64,000 nucleotides of DNA from Mucilaginibacter sp. SMC90 (GCF_022811725.1 NZ_CP094527.1:2542001-2606000); one strand, 5' to 3'. Positions 25,658 to 34,369 are shown, numbered from the stretch's first letter. The notes: generated by a model not told the origin, from the letters alone. Numbers and translations are program-made.

Positions 25658-25948
25658 ATGAAGCAATACCTTGTAACCGCATATGATTATACTGATGCTG
25701 AAGCGTTTGATCGCCGTATGGCAGCACGTCCGCACCATGTTGATGGTGCTAAAGCGCTTAAAGCCAACGGTAATTTAGTTGCGGCAGGAGCCATGCTCAA
25801 TGATGAGGGTAAAATGGTGGGTTCAACAATGATTGTACAGTTTGAAACTTACGAGGAACTGGAAGCGTGGAAACAGGCAGATCCTTACATTACTCAGCGT
25901 GTTTGGGAAAGTGTTGATGTGAAGCCGTTTAAAGTGGCGGACTTGTAG
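25658..25948 (+). CDS. YciI-like protein
   Basis: With the ATG at 25658 the protein has 96 residues and begins MKQYLVTAYDYTD, as expected for the family. The conserved YciI elements are RMAARPHHVDGAKAL (central His), LVAAGAMLNDEGKMVGSTMIVQF and EEAW-type helix before DPYITQRVWESVDVKPF. YciI proteins are small ferredoxin-like dimers, sometimes with dehydrochlorinase-like activity; the function here is unknown. A TAGTTTTG -7-like box at 25602-25609 lies about 50 bases upstream. An earlier non-ATG start at 25607 has no support. Confidence 0.85.
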   Translation: MKQYLVTAYDYTDAEAFDRRMAARPHHVDGAKALKANGNLVAAGAMLNDEGKMVGSTMIVQFETYEELEAWKQADPYITQRVWESVDVKPFKVADL

Positions 25949-25960
25949 GTACTCATAAAT

Positions 25961-26042
25961 GTCATTGCGAGGGACGAAGCAATCGCACGGAAGCATGGCC
26001 GCCCTGTATAGCATGCGATTGCCACGCTACGCTCGCAATGAC
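25961..26042. repeat. GTCATTGCGAG palindromic repeat, copy 4
   Basis: An 82-base inverted repeat, ends GTCATTGCGAG and CTCGCAATGAC, inner words GAAGCAATCGCACGGAAGC and GCATGCGATTGCC. It separates the converging YciI gene and the hypothetical gene at 26050. Confidence 0.85.
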
Positions 26043-26049
26043 ATGATTT

Positions 26050-26457
26050 TTAACCATTGTGCTGCGCCCATCGGCTCATTTTCCAATAACCCTGGGCATC
26101 TTTGGTATAAAAGGCTATATAGGCTTTACCCTGCATAGTGAAATTAAAATCAAATTCGGTTACGGAATTATCGTCGGGCAAAAAGTTGGTGACAATACTG
26201 TCGGCAACGGCAGCAAGGGTGATACCAAATTCATCAATCGGTTTAGCCTTTTTTTCAATGCTATCTATAAAATCGGCATAATTATTAAATTTATAATCGC
26301 CCGACGCTTCCTGCTGTCTTGCTGCTGTAAATGCCGCTTCTGCCCATTCCTGCTTATAGGTTTCCATAGCTTTGAGCAGGTCACCGGCGCTTATTTCTGG
26401 TAATCCATCGTTTCCGGTAGTATTGTAACTATTCAGTATTTCTTCTTTACTTCTCAT
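26050..26457 (-). CDS. Hypothetical protein, 135 aa
   Basis: The protein starts MRSKEEILNSYNTTGN and has no signal peptide. The N-terminal half is helical with acidic and aromatic residues (LLKAMETYKQEWAEAAFTAARQQ), the C-terminal half is beta-rich (FDFNFTMQGKAYIAFYTKDAQGYWKMSRW). No family is recognised. It lies alone between repeats and a terminator-like hairpin, so it is probably its own transcript. Confidence 0.6.
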   Translation of the reverse strand: MRSKEEILNSYNTTGNDGLPEISAGDLLKAMETYKQEWAEAAFTAARQQEASGDYKFNNYADFIDSIEKKAKPIDEFGITLAAVADSIVTNFLPDDNSVTEFDFNFTMQGKAYIAFYTKDAQGYWKMSRWAQHNG

Positions 26458-26516
26458 ACGGTATCAGTGGCTCGTAATTATCCTCAGGTAACTATTTTCC
26501 TATTTATTAAAATAAT

Positions 26517-26546
26517 AAAAGGATGCCAAATTACTGACATCCTTTT
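26517..26546. terminator. Hairpin terminator
   Basis: Perfect 9-bp arms AAAAGGATG and CATCCTTTT with a 12-base loop. It lies upstream of the 135-aa gene and could end transcription from either side of the repeat-rich region. Confidence 0.55.
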
Positions 26547-26589
26547 AATTTTTTGAGAAATAGATCAAAACCTGTGTCATTGTGTTCTC

Positions 26590-26935
26590 TAACGATCCCT
26601 CGCCAGAGGACCCTTAGGTTCGGCGCTCTCCAAACATCTGATATGATATTCAAAACAGCGAATTTGCATGGCGTATACATCAGGGGGCTTTGCAAGTTTA
26701 AGTTAACCCGCAAAATTGTTTTGTCGTTTAATCAGCAAGGCGCTTTGTTTTGCCCCTCTGGGGCAAAGGGTATTTCATACCCTTTATGCTACAAACCCTT
26801 TTGCACCTCTGGTGCATCTGTCCTTAAGCATCTCAATTAATATCAGATTATGTTATAAAACCTTGCAGGCCCCAGCGGGGCCACCTGTTTATAGCTTTAA
26901 AAAAGCACATTTTTGGGCTCCGTAGGCGCCTCCTG
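26590..26935. repeat. Cluster of short GC hairpins in non-coding DNA
   Basis: The 560-base gap 26458-27022 holds no credible gene but a string of small GC hairpins: CCTC-GCCA-GAGG (26598-26609), TTTGCCCC-TCT-GGGGCAAA (26749-26767), AAAGGGTA-TTTCA-TACCCTTT (26765-26785), GCACC-TCT-GGTGC (26803-26815), GGCCCC-AGC-GGGGCC (26868-26882) and GGCTCC-GTA-GGCGCC (26916-26930, one mismatch). AT-rich linkers such as CACCTGTTTATAGC separate them. I recall similar linker-hairpin strings in other Bacteroidota intergenic regions; this is probably a dispersed structured repeat. Confidence 0.6.
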
Positions 26936-27022
26936 TTGAAATTTAAGGTTGACGAATTTTGTTGGTAAACTTAAATTGCAAGAGACCCTGATGGGACGTT
27001 GTTTTTTAATTTTGAACTTTCA

Positions 27023-27886
27023 TTAAGCCTCAGCCAAACCATTCAATACATCTATATCATCTTCTGATAGCTGAATATCGGCGGTTTTCATATTTTCCTC
27101 CAGGTGTTTAACGCTTGATGTGCCCGGAATGAGCAGGATGTTAGGCGAATGATGTAATAGCCAGCTTAAAGCAATCTGGTGCAGCGTGGCGCCATGTTTG
27201 GCTGCAATGCGGTTCAAGATAGCTTCGCCCTGTACATTGCCGCCACCAAGCGGAAACCAAGGAATAAAGGCTATGTTATGATCGCGGGTATATTCCAGCT
27301 CGGCTTCCCATTTGCGGTTATCAACGCTGTACATATTTTGTACAGATACAACCTCAAAATATTGTTGGGCAAGCTTGATGTCTTCAACGCTTACTTCAGA
27401 TAAACCAATATGCCTGATCTTGCCTTCCTGTTGGGCTTTTTGTAAAAACTCAAATGATTTTTCGGCAGGCACCTTAGGATCTATCCGGTGCAACTGGTAC
27501 AAGTCGATACGATCTACCTGGAGGCGTTTCAAGCTGCCTTCAAGAGCCTCTTTCAAATGTGCCGGCGAAGAGTCTATCGGCCATTCACCCGGGCCTGTAC
27601 GTAACAAGCCGCCTTTGGTACCAATTAAAAGATCGGCAGGATATGGATGCAAAGCTTCGGCAATTAATTCTTCTGATACATTTGGTCCGTAGCTATCTGC
27701 TGTGTCAATGAAGTTAACTCCCAGCTCAACGGCGCGCTTCAGCACACGGATACTTTCTTCTTTATCTTTCGGTGGCCCCCAAATACCGGTGCCGGTAATG
27801 CGCATTGCACCGTAACCCAAACGATTAATAGTAATGTCGCCACCAACGGTGAACGTTTTTTCAAATGAACTTGTTGTGCTTGCCAT
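27023..27886 (-). CDS. Aldo/keto reductase
   Basis: A 287-residue AKR barrel. The catalytic tetrad is visible: Asp in FIDTADSYGPN, Tyr in the same motif, Lys in LIGTKGGLL and His in LYQLHRIDP. The NADPH-binding C-terminal part has FIPWFPLGGG and IPGTSSVKHLEENM. It reduces aldehydes or ketones with NADPH in the cytoplasm; the substrate is not known. The start at 27886 (MASTTSSFEKTF) is preferred to an ATG 12 codons upstream. Transcribed alone. Confidence 0.92.
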   Translation of the reverse strand: MASTTSSFEKTFTVGGDITINRLGYGAMRITGTGIWGPPKDKEESIRVLKRAVELGVNFIDTADSYGPNVSEELIAEALHPYPADLLIGTKGGLLRTGPGEWPIDSSPAHLKEALEGSLKRLQVDRIDLYQLHRIDPKVPAEKSFEFLQKAQQEGKIRHIGLSEVSVEDIKLAQQYFEVVSVQNMYSVDNRKWEAELEYTRDHNIAFIPWFPLGGGNVQGEAILNRIAAKHGATLHQIALSWLLHHSPNILLIPGTSSVKHLEENMKTADIQLSEDDIDVLNGLAEA

Positions 27887-27979
27887 GGTAATGTTTTTTG
27901 GTTTTATTACTGTAAAGTTCAACTAAAAAACATCACTATTGTTCATGAAATCTATAACACAAATGTCATTTTGAGGATA

Positions 27980-28084
27980 CACTAATGGCACTAATAAAAT
28001 GTGCACGAATTACACGAATTAGCGCGATTTTCCTGCGCTGTAACTATTCGTGTAATTCGAATAAATTCGCTTTCTATTAGTGTC
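27980..28084. repeat. CGAATTACACGAAT inverted repeat, copy 1
   Basis: Perfect 14-bp arms CGAATTACACGAAT (28006-28019) and ATTCGTGTAATTCG (28046-28059), plus outer ACTAAT/ATTAGT words. A relative lies at 32645-32745. It forms the spacer between the aldo/keto reductase and DUF1761 genes. Confidence 0.7.
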
Positions 28085-28096
28085 TAATTGATTATC

Positions 28097-28501
28097 TTAT
28101 CTCCATGCGCCCAATATCAATCCCATCAGCGTAAGTGATACCACACTGTAGCCGCCGTTTATAAATATCAGCCGCCAGCTTTTGAGCTCGAACAAACTAT
28201 GAATGGCTATAGCGCAAAATGTCCAGATACCTGCAAGAAAACCGGCTGCTGTGCCCCAGGCAAGGTCGGTTTTAGCATCGGCTAAAAACATAGCGAGATT
28301 TACGGCCATAATAACGGAAAAGAAAGCTGTAAAGCCGAAAGCCCGGCCTTTATTTGATGCCTGGAGTTCGGCACTGGTCAATTTATTATCTGCCATCCAG
28401 GCGTTAGCAAACAGGGCAGGAGAATACCAGATGCCGCCAACTAAAAATGCAGACAGCGCTGCAACCACAACGGCCAGCCAGTTGATGAGTTGAAAATTCA
28501 T
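28097..28501 (-). CDS. DUF1761 family membrane protein
   Basis: A 134-residue protein with four membrane helices: about 7-27, 56-76, 83-103 and 113-131. The N-terminal GGIWYSPALFANAWM motif and the spacing of helices match DUF1761, a family of small inner-membrane proteins without known function. It is a single gene with its own upstream gap; a hairpin terminator of the next gene lies further upstream. Confidence 0.8.
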   Translation of the reverse strand: MNFQLINWLAVVVAALSAFLVGGIWYSPALFANAWMADNKLTSAELQASNKGRAFGFTAFFSVIMAVNLAMFLADAKTDLAWGTAAGFLAGIWTFCAIAIHSLFELKSWRLIFINGGYSVVSLTLMGLILGAWR

Positions 28502-28645
28502 GATATTAAAGTTTAAATTAATTGGTTGTACTAATATAATTAATAAAAGCTAAAAGCCTAAGGTTTAAAGCTTTACGTGAAACTGATTAAAAGGCTTTGT
28601 ATAGTTGTTCACGCTTTTAATTAATATGGATAAGGTGAGAATAAA

Positions 28646-28678
28646 AAGCCCCGATTACTTTAATAGCAATCAGGGCTT
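28646..28678. terminator. Terminator of the large MG2/plug-like gene
   Basis: Arms AAGCCCCGATT and AATCAGGGCTT (one mismatch) with a short loop, 28 bases beyond the stop codon of the minus-strand gene at 28707. Confidence 0.65.
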
Positions 28679-28706
28679 CTTATTTAGTTTAAATGTGTGT
28701 TGTATG

Positions 28707-31430
28707 CTATTTTACGTTGTAGTGTATCACGCTGCGGCCTATGTTACCCTCGGCGTCAATACCTTCAATGATGGCGCGGTATGAGCCGCGTTGATCACTA
28801 TTAAAGAAATTGATTGTTGCAGTGCCTGTTGTTTTATCGGTAATTACGTTAGGTTTCCAATAAATGGTATTGCGTAAATCGCCGCCAAGCGTACCTGCTT
28901 TGGTTACATCATATTTAGGAGAGTAAAACTCTTTGGCTTTGGTATAGCCCTGTACCGCGAAGGTTACCACATTTTGTTTTGGAATAAGCTCCTGTAACTG
29001 AGCAAGTGTGATCTTTTGTTTTTTAACAACCTTTTTATTGATCACCATTACACCCTTGGTTTGCGTACTGCGGTTGATACCACTTACACCGTCGTTTAAA
29101 AAGATCTCGACAGACTCAACTTCATTTGATGCCATGCTTGATAAAAAGTTGGCGTCAACAGGCAGGCTGCCTACATATATTTGTACCGGGGTGCGGCTGC
29201 CTGAATTGTAATCGCGGGTGATATAAAAGTTGTTATCAACATAGGTAAGCCCCATGGCCATGGTTGATAAACAGTTTATCAGTAAGGGACAACCATCTAA
29301 TTGCTGTGCCGATATTTCGTGATCAGCCTGCATTGGTAAACCTGCAAATGTGCCATAATCTGTATGGCTGGCTTTCTTTACAATTTTGGTTGCCTTTACA
29401 ACAACTTCCTTTATTGTACGTGAGCTTTGATATTGCTTATAGCTGTTTTGTAAATAAGGGCGGAAGGTACTGTCAATGTTCAGGATCTCATCGGGAATGT
29501 TATTGTTTTTGCTCAGCTTTTGGTAAGCCTCGCCGTTAACAGATATCACCAGGTTGCGTCCATTAGGATTATTACGGGCACTCAGGGTAATTTTTGAGGT
29601 ATCCGGTACATTTACGTTCGAGAATTTAAAGTTACCCGACATATCGGTTATGGTTTCTGCCGAAAAGTTTTTATCAGGGATCAGTAATCGTAAACTGCCT
29701 TTGGCAACCGGAAGCCCTGTGTTGGTTCTTAACGTCCCGGTAACATCAATACCTTGTTCTGGCATCAGGTAGATCGGCGGGTTTTTATCGGCCAGTATAT
29801 CTTCGTAATCAAAACGACGATAACCCTGGGTAAGCATTAAAATATCCAGGTTGCCCAATTTTTCATCATCAGGTTTATTGAAATAATAATTAGGCTTTTC
29901 GATATATCCTTTCAAATCGGAGGTGAGCAACATGTTACTCAATATGGTTGACTCTGCATCTTCATTTGAAGGTACGGTGCCATCATCAACAACTGCTACC
30001 GAAAAACTGCCTTCGGTTGGGGTTGTATTGTTTTTTGCAGATACGGTGATCTTGACATTGCCCCTTGTAGTATATGATGGTTTATCGGTTTTAAGTGCCA
30101 GGTTCATCTGATCGTTATGCTGGATAAATACTATCCGCTCGCATAAAGCGTATCCGCCAGATGAAAACAGCGTTACCTGTACAATACCTGTAGGGAATTT
30201 ACTTTTAGGGATATTGGCCGAATAAGTTGTGCTTTGCAATACTGTTTGCGCAGCATAATAGATAACACCGCCGCTTTGCGCTACCAGGTAAAAACTTTTG
30301 TTTTGTTTACGCTGAAAAAACAAGTCGTTGGCCGATATTTTTACGGTAAGATTGGCAGGATCTGTATTGTAAACAGAAATATTTATCCCCATTGATTGTA
30401 CCCGCGGCAAGTTGTAAGTAGCCTGCGAGCCATCAGGAAATGTAACGTTTGCTTTATATGATTTTTCAATATCAGGAGTAAGCGCAAATACGCCCATACC
30501 TAAATGCGCACTGCTGAACTGGGCAACTTCGGCACCTTTATCATCAACAATGGTACCTTTAACATCAACCCCCATGCCGCTTGAGGCTATCGCTTTAAAA
30601 GCTACTTTAGTCCGGATGCCATTTGTTAACTGGCCGCCTTCCGGAAAAAACTGTACGTCGTAACCTTTAACTGCAGTACGCATAGAAAAGCTGCTGCTGA
30701 TAGTTTTGCGGTCGCCTACGTCAATGGCAGTAACCAGGATGCCTCCTGTAATCACGTCGGCCTGGCTTTCAGGCAGGTCAACCTGTAACACGCCTTTATC
30801 ATCGGTGGTACCATGGCCTTTGCTTACCGGGTCGCCGTTTTTCATCAGCTGCCAGTTTACTTTTTTGTTGGCATACGGAGAGTTATCGGGCCCTTTGTAT
30901 AGGATTGTTGCATCAACTTTAACGCCAGTTTTTTTGCTTGAGCTTTTGTAGGTGATATTAGTGCGTACCTGGTTATCAATGGCATTACCTACATTAAAGG
31001 TATGGTCATAAAAATAATCGGGGTCAAAATTGCGCATCCAGTTGGTATAGCTGCGCAAACGATAGGCCCCCTGCTTATAAGTATCACCGTTAAGTACAAT
31101 ATTGCCGCTTGCAAAACCATTAGTAACCGTAATGCGCTGGCTTTCAACTACCGAATCGCGATTGTTGATGAGGTCGACATAAACAATGCGGCTCAATGCA
31201 GATGGCTGGTGCTTTTCAATAGTTACATAAGCCTTAAACCAAATGGTATCGCCAACAGCGTAGTAGGGCTTGTCAGTATGCAGATAAACTTTCTCTATCG
31301 GATAGCTGCTGCTAAACTTGCTGGTTTTTTCAATTATGGTTGTTAGGGGGATGCTATCCTGCTGGGCAAAAACGGATGCACCAAAAGCAGTTAACAGGCA
31401 TAATAGGAGTAAAAATCGACGTATGATCAT
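28707..31430 (-). CDS. Large exported MG2-domain protein with C-terminal TonB-plug-like region
   Basis: A 907-residue protein with a signal peptide (ends about ASVFAQ) and a macroglobulin-like MG2 domain right after it: IEKVYLHTDKPYYAVGDTIWFKAYV. More Ig-like/MG domains follow to about residue 550, then a carboxypeptidase-regulatory-like stretch. Near residues 700-800 a segment with QLDGCPLL, TPVQIYVGSLPVDANFLSS and EVESVEIFLNDG resembles the plug domain of TonB-dependent receptors, but no beta-barrel follows. The C-terminus has a beta-rich domain (ATINFFNSDQRGSYRAIIEGI). Such proteins are common in Bacteroidota surfaces; role unknown. The ATG at 31430 is chosen because the codon before it is TTG. 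Confidence 0.8.
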   Translation of the reverse strand: MIIRRFLLLLCLLTAFGASVFAQQDSIPLTTIIEKTSKFSSSYPIEKVYLHTDKPYYAVGDTIWFKAYVTIEKHQPSALSRIVYVDLINNRDSVVESQRITVTNGFASGNIVLNGDTYKQGAYRLRSYTNWMRNFDPDYFYDHTFNVGNAIDNQVRTNITYKSSSKKTGVKVDATILYKGPDNSPYANKKVNWQLMKNGDPVSKGHGTTDDKGVLQVDLPESQADVITGGILVTAIDVGDRKTISSSFSMRTAVKGYDVQFFPEGGQLTNGIRTKVAFKAIASSGMGVDVKGTIVDDKGAEVAQFSSAHLGMGVFALTPDIEKSYKANVTFPDGSQATYNLPRVQSMGINISVYNTDPANLTVKISANDLFFQRKQNKSFYLVAQSGGVIYYAAQTVLQSTTYSANIPKSKFPTGIVQVTLFSSGGYALCERIVFIQHNDQMNLALKTDKPSYTTRGNVKITVSAKNNTTPTEGSFSVAVVDDGTVPSNEDAESTILSNMLLTSDLKGYIEKPNYYFNKPDDEKLGNLDILMLTQGYRRFDYEDILADKNPPIYLMPEQGIDVTGTLRTNTGLPVAKGSLRLLIPDKNFSAETITDMSGNFKFSNVNVPDTSKITLSARNNPNGRNLVISVNGEAYQKLSKNNNIPDEILNIDSTFRPYLQNSYKQYQSSRTIKEVVVKATKIVKKASHTDYGTFAGLPMQADHEISAQQLDGCPLLINCLSTMAMGLTYVDNNFYITRDYNSGSRTPVQIYVGSLPVDANFLSSMASNEVESVEIFLNDGVSGINRSTQTKGVMVINKKVVKKQKITLAQLQELIPKQNVVTFAVQGYTKAKEFYSPKYDVTKAGTLGGDLRNTIYWKPNVITDKTTGTATINFFNSDQRGSYRAIIEGIDAEGNIGRSVIHYNVK

Positions 31431-31588
31431 CAATGTAAATTAAAGAAGTAACAGGGGCTAATATAAACATTTAGCCGTATAGCATTTTTAGCCGCCATTT
31501 ATTTAACACTTTTTTACAAATGATTTTTGGCTGCCCGGGCGAAAGTTAAACGCTAAAAGCTATATGCTTATATAAAATAGCACAATTG

Positions 31589-32551
31589 TTACTTAGCTGC
31601 AGTTTTGGCCTTGCCTTCAACATGCACCGAAACCATGCTTGAGTGGATCATGCCCAGTGTTGTGCCTGGTTTTACGTTAAGATAGAACTTAAAATAGCTC
31701 TCCATAACTGCTTTTGAAGAGTGGATATAATCGGCTTCAATCTCTTTTTCTCCGTTAAATCCAACAAGAGGGATGCCGTAAAATAACCGGCCCTTATCGT
31801 CAATATACATGGTGAAGGAATAGTAAAAATCCTTGTATGCGTTTTTGATCACAATGTCGTAAGTCGGGTCAAGGTAATCGTCAGAGTTATCGAAGTTGTT
31901 GAGGATATCGGGTTTGGTGGTTCGGCGTGAAACGGTAACCAGCGGGCTTCTGCTACTTATTTCGGCCGGTTGTCTTGCTGCAAAAGCTTTTGTGTAGTCT
32001 GCTGTTGCTTTTGCGGCCAGTGAGCGAATGAACAAAGTATCGGCACGGCTTGGCTTTCTAAGTGTAGTTGTATCGGTGTGCAAAACGTTCTTTACGTAAT
32101 TATCAGCAAAAAAACGCATGAATACTTTGGTGCCCTTAACATCAAGCGAATCACCTTTTTGGATCAGGATCTCCATGGTTATGCTGTCCTTATTGATTTG
32201 CCTTATTTTTAACCATGAACGGGCTGCATTAAAGATAGAATCGTAGCCACGGGTAAGTGGGAAATTAATAAAAGCGTTTTTGGTGGGACTGAAAATGCTT
32301 ACCGAATCGTCCGAAACAAACTTTAGTTTCCATTGGGGCTCTAACTGGTAACCATATTCGTTAAATGAAAGCCCATTGCGCTGCCGTCTTGATACTTCCG
32401 AATAGTTGATCCCGTTGTAAGGCTTAAAAGAGATCAGCTCTCTTTTCTTTTGGCCCGATTGGCTGTTACCGCAACCACAGATACAAGCAGATGATATGAT
32501 GAACAGCCCAAATGCTGCCGTTTTTAATGTTTTTAGATTGATGAGTAGCAT
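31589..32551 (-). CDS. Lipoprotein, paralogue A of a tandem pair
   Basis: A 320-residue putative lipoprotein with a hydrophobic leader and a cysteine cluster (C23, C25, C27) that offers the lipidation site. It is clearly homologous along its whole length to the protein of the next gene: shared stretches include LISFKP, RNGLSF/QNGLSF, YGYQLEPQWK, INFPLTRGYDSIFN and DNYVKNVLH/DNYIKNVLH. No known domain is recognised. The final part reads PGTTLGMIHSSMVSVHV. It is most likely anchored in the cell envelope. The gap to the second copy holds a dispersed repeat. Confidence 0.7.
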   Translation of the reverse strand: MLLINLKTLKTAAFGLFIISSACICGCGNSQSGQKKRELISFKPYNGINYSEVSRRQRNGLSFNEYGYQLEPQWKLKFVSDDSVSIFSPTKNAFINFPLTRGYDSIFNAARSWLKIRQINKDSITMEILIQKGDSLDVKGTKVFMRFFADNYVKNVLHTDTTTLRKPSRADTLFIRSLAAKATADYTKAFAARQPAEISSRSPLVTVSRRTTKPDILNNFDNSDDYLDPTYDIVIKNAYKDFYYSFTMYIDDKGRLFYGIPLVGFNGEKEIEADYIHSSKAVMESYFKFYLNVKPGTTLGMIHSSMVSVHVEGKAKTAAK

Positions 32552-32644
32552 TGCCGCTAAAGATATAGATAATTCAATAAAAGGCTAAAAAAACAGGGAA
32601 ATCGCGTTTAAAATGAGCAGACCTACAAATAGAAGGAGGGTCGG

Positions 32645-32745
32645 GAATTTTTACACGAATTGATTTTCAAATTGGCCACAGTTAATCGAATTACACGAAT
32701 TTTTCATTGATGGCAATTTGAAATTAGTGTAATCCTGTTAATTCA
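32645..32745. repeat. CGAATTACACGAAT-type repeat, copy 2
   Basis: Contains TTACACGAATTGATTTTCAA, TCGAATTACACGAATTT and the near-complementary pair TTTCAAATTGGCC / GGCAATTTGAAA. Related to the element at 27980-28084. It separates the two paralogous lipoprotein genes. Confidence 0.6.
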
Positions 32746-32842
32746 AAAAAAGTTGTGTGAAAATGTCTTATCTATCCTCCTCTAATAGTTAACACTTTTT
32801 TAAAAACAATTTCCCTGGGGACATTGCGCTACAGGAAGGACG

Positions 32843-33808
32843 TCATTGTGAATTTCTTGCTAATACCTGTACAGTTGGTCTGCCGGTAACATGAACCGCT
32901 ATCTCGCTGGTATGCGTTATGCCAAGCGTTTTACCGGGAATCAAAGTGAGATAATATTTAAGATAACTATCCATCACTGCTTTTGATAGATGGATGTAAG
33001 TGACTTTGCGATCTTCTTCTAAAAACACGGTTAGCGGTTTACCATAATGCATTTGGCCGGCAGGGTCAACAAATAACGAAAATGAATAATAAAAACTGCT
33101 ATATGCTTTATTTATGGTGATATCAAATTCGGGGCCCATATAGTCGTCAGAAGTACTAAAATTATTAAGCATAGTTGGCTCAGTATGGCGTTTGCTAATA
33201 GTAATTAATGAGCTTTTACTTTTCAACTCAACAGGTTGCCGGGCGGCAAATGCTTTAGTAAAGTCTTTATTGGCAGTATCGGTTAACGATTGTATGTATA
33301 CAGTGTCTTTTCGACTGGGGCTTTTGCGTTTGCTTATATCGCCATGAAGAACGTTTTTGATATAATTATCGGCATAAAAAATCATATAAACTTTGGCACC
33401 GCGCGTATCAACCGAATCTGCATAGGCCTTGAGCAGCTCAATGACCATACTGTCTTTGGTCATGGTTTTAACCTTGAGCCAGGTACGGGCCGTATTAAAA
33501 ATAGAATCATAACCACGGGTAAGCGGAAAGTTAATGAACTGGTTTTTGATAGGACTATAGATACTGGTTGAATCGTTAGAAACAAATTTCATTTTCCATT
33601 GAGGCTCTAACTGGTAGCCATAGTTGTTGAATGAAAGTCCGTTTTGTGAACGGCGTGCTATTTCGGTATAGCTGATACCTAAAACAGGCTTAAAGGAGAT
33701 CAGGTCTTTTTCACCGTTATGTTTAACAACCTCACGTTGCTTGCAGGCGAAGCAAAACAAAGTCAAAAAGACGCAGGTTAGTTTTGTAACAGGTTTAGCT
33801 TTTAGCAT
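32843..33808 (-). CDS. Lipoprotein, paralogue B of a tandem pair
   Basis: The 321-residue homologue of the lipoprotein gene at 31589. The signal peptide ends in CFAC (lipid Cys C22). The mature part is similar throughout and has the same order of motifs: KDLISFKP, RRSQNGLSFNNYGYQLEPQW, SIYSPIKNQFINFPLTRGYD, VYMIFYADNYIKNVLH and a C-terminal PGKTLGITHTSEIAVHV. The duplication is old enough that the two copies differ at many positions. Divergent from the CYTH gene; the shared region 33809-33894 must hold both promoters. Function unknown. Confidence 0.7.
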   Translation of the reverse strand: MLKAKPVTKLTCVFLTLFCFACKQREVVKHNGEKDLISFKPVLGISYTEIARRSQNGLSFNNYGYQLEPQWKMKFVSNDSTSIYSPIKNQFINFPLTRGYDSIFNTARTWLKVKTMTKDSMVIELLKAYADSVDTRGAKVYMIFYADNYIKNVLHGDISKRKSPSRKDTVYIQSLTDTANKDFTKAFAARQPVELKSKSSLITISKRHTEPTMLNNFSTSDDYMGPEFDITINKAYSSFYYSFSLFVDPAGQMHYGKPLTVFLEEDRKVTYIHLSKAVMDSYLKYYLTLIPGKTLGITHTSEIAVHVTGRPTVQVLARNSQ

Positions 33809-33894
33809 ATAGGTTTGATAGTATCATAAATATATGATATTTACTAATGCTCAGATGTTAAATAATGCTAAAATTGCAGGCTAAAACAAATTTG

Positions 33895-34362
33895 ATGGCA
33901 ACTGAAATAGAGCGTAAGTTTTTAGTAGATCATGAAAAGTGGCAGCGGTTAGAAAAGCCAGAGCCTATGCATTTCAGGCAAGGGTATATTTTTAGCGACG
34001 AAAAGAAAACCATTAGGATACGGGTTACTGATACCGAAGCATATATAACCATAAAGGGGGGCACAGCCGGCTTTAGCCGCAGCGAGTTTGAATACACCAT
34101 TCCCAAAGCCGATGGTGTTCAATTGCTTGATAGCTTTGCCGCCTCAGAGCTGGAAAAATACCGTTATTGTATAACCCATGCAGGCAAGCTTTGGGAAATT
34201 GATGAGTTTTTAGGTGATAACCAGGGGCTGCTTATGGCCGAGATTGAACTTGACAGTGAAGACGAAGAGTTTGAATTACCTGCCTGGACAACTATCGAAG
34301 TAACCGATGATAAACGATACTATAATTCCTTTTTAAGTATTAATCCGTTTAAAAGCTGGTAA
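33895..34362 (+). CDS. CYTH domain protein (class IV adenylate cyclase / triphosphatase type)
   Basis: A 155-residue CYTH protein. The signature ExExK is at the N-terminus (MATEIERKFLV), and further charged strands line the tunnel: IRIRVTDTEAYITIKG, RSEFEYTIP, KYRYCI, WEIDEFLGDNQGLLMAEIELDSEDE. Bacterial members hydrolyse inorganic or nucleoside triphosphates, rarely make cAMP; the activity here is open. It has no signal peptide. An ATG-less upstream extension to 33865 has no support. Followed by a convergent DUF3892 gene. Confidence 0.9.
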   Translation: MATEIERKFLVDHEKWQRLEKPEPMHFRQGYIFSDEKKTIRIRVTDTEAYITIKGGTAGFSRSEFEYTIPKADGVQLLDSFAASELEKYRYCITHAGKLWEIDEFLGDNQGLLMAEIELDSEDEEFELPAWTTIEVTDDKRYYNSFLSINPFKSW

Positions 34363-34369
34363 AAGGTTT

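Noticed and set aside
26553..26925. Two frames of 69 and 95 codons in the hairpin cluster
   Set aside because: They follow the GC hairpins, contain repeated words and lack a recognisable start region; non-coding structure explains the sequence better.
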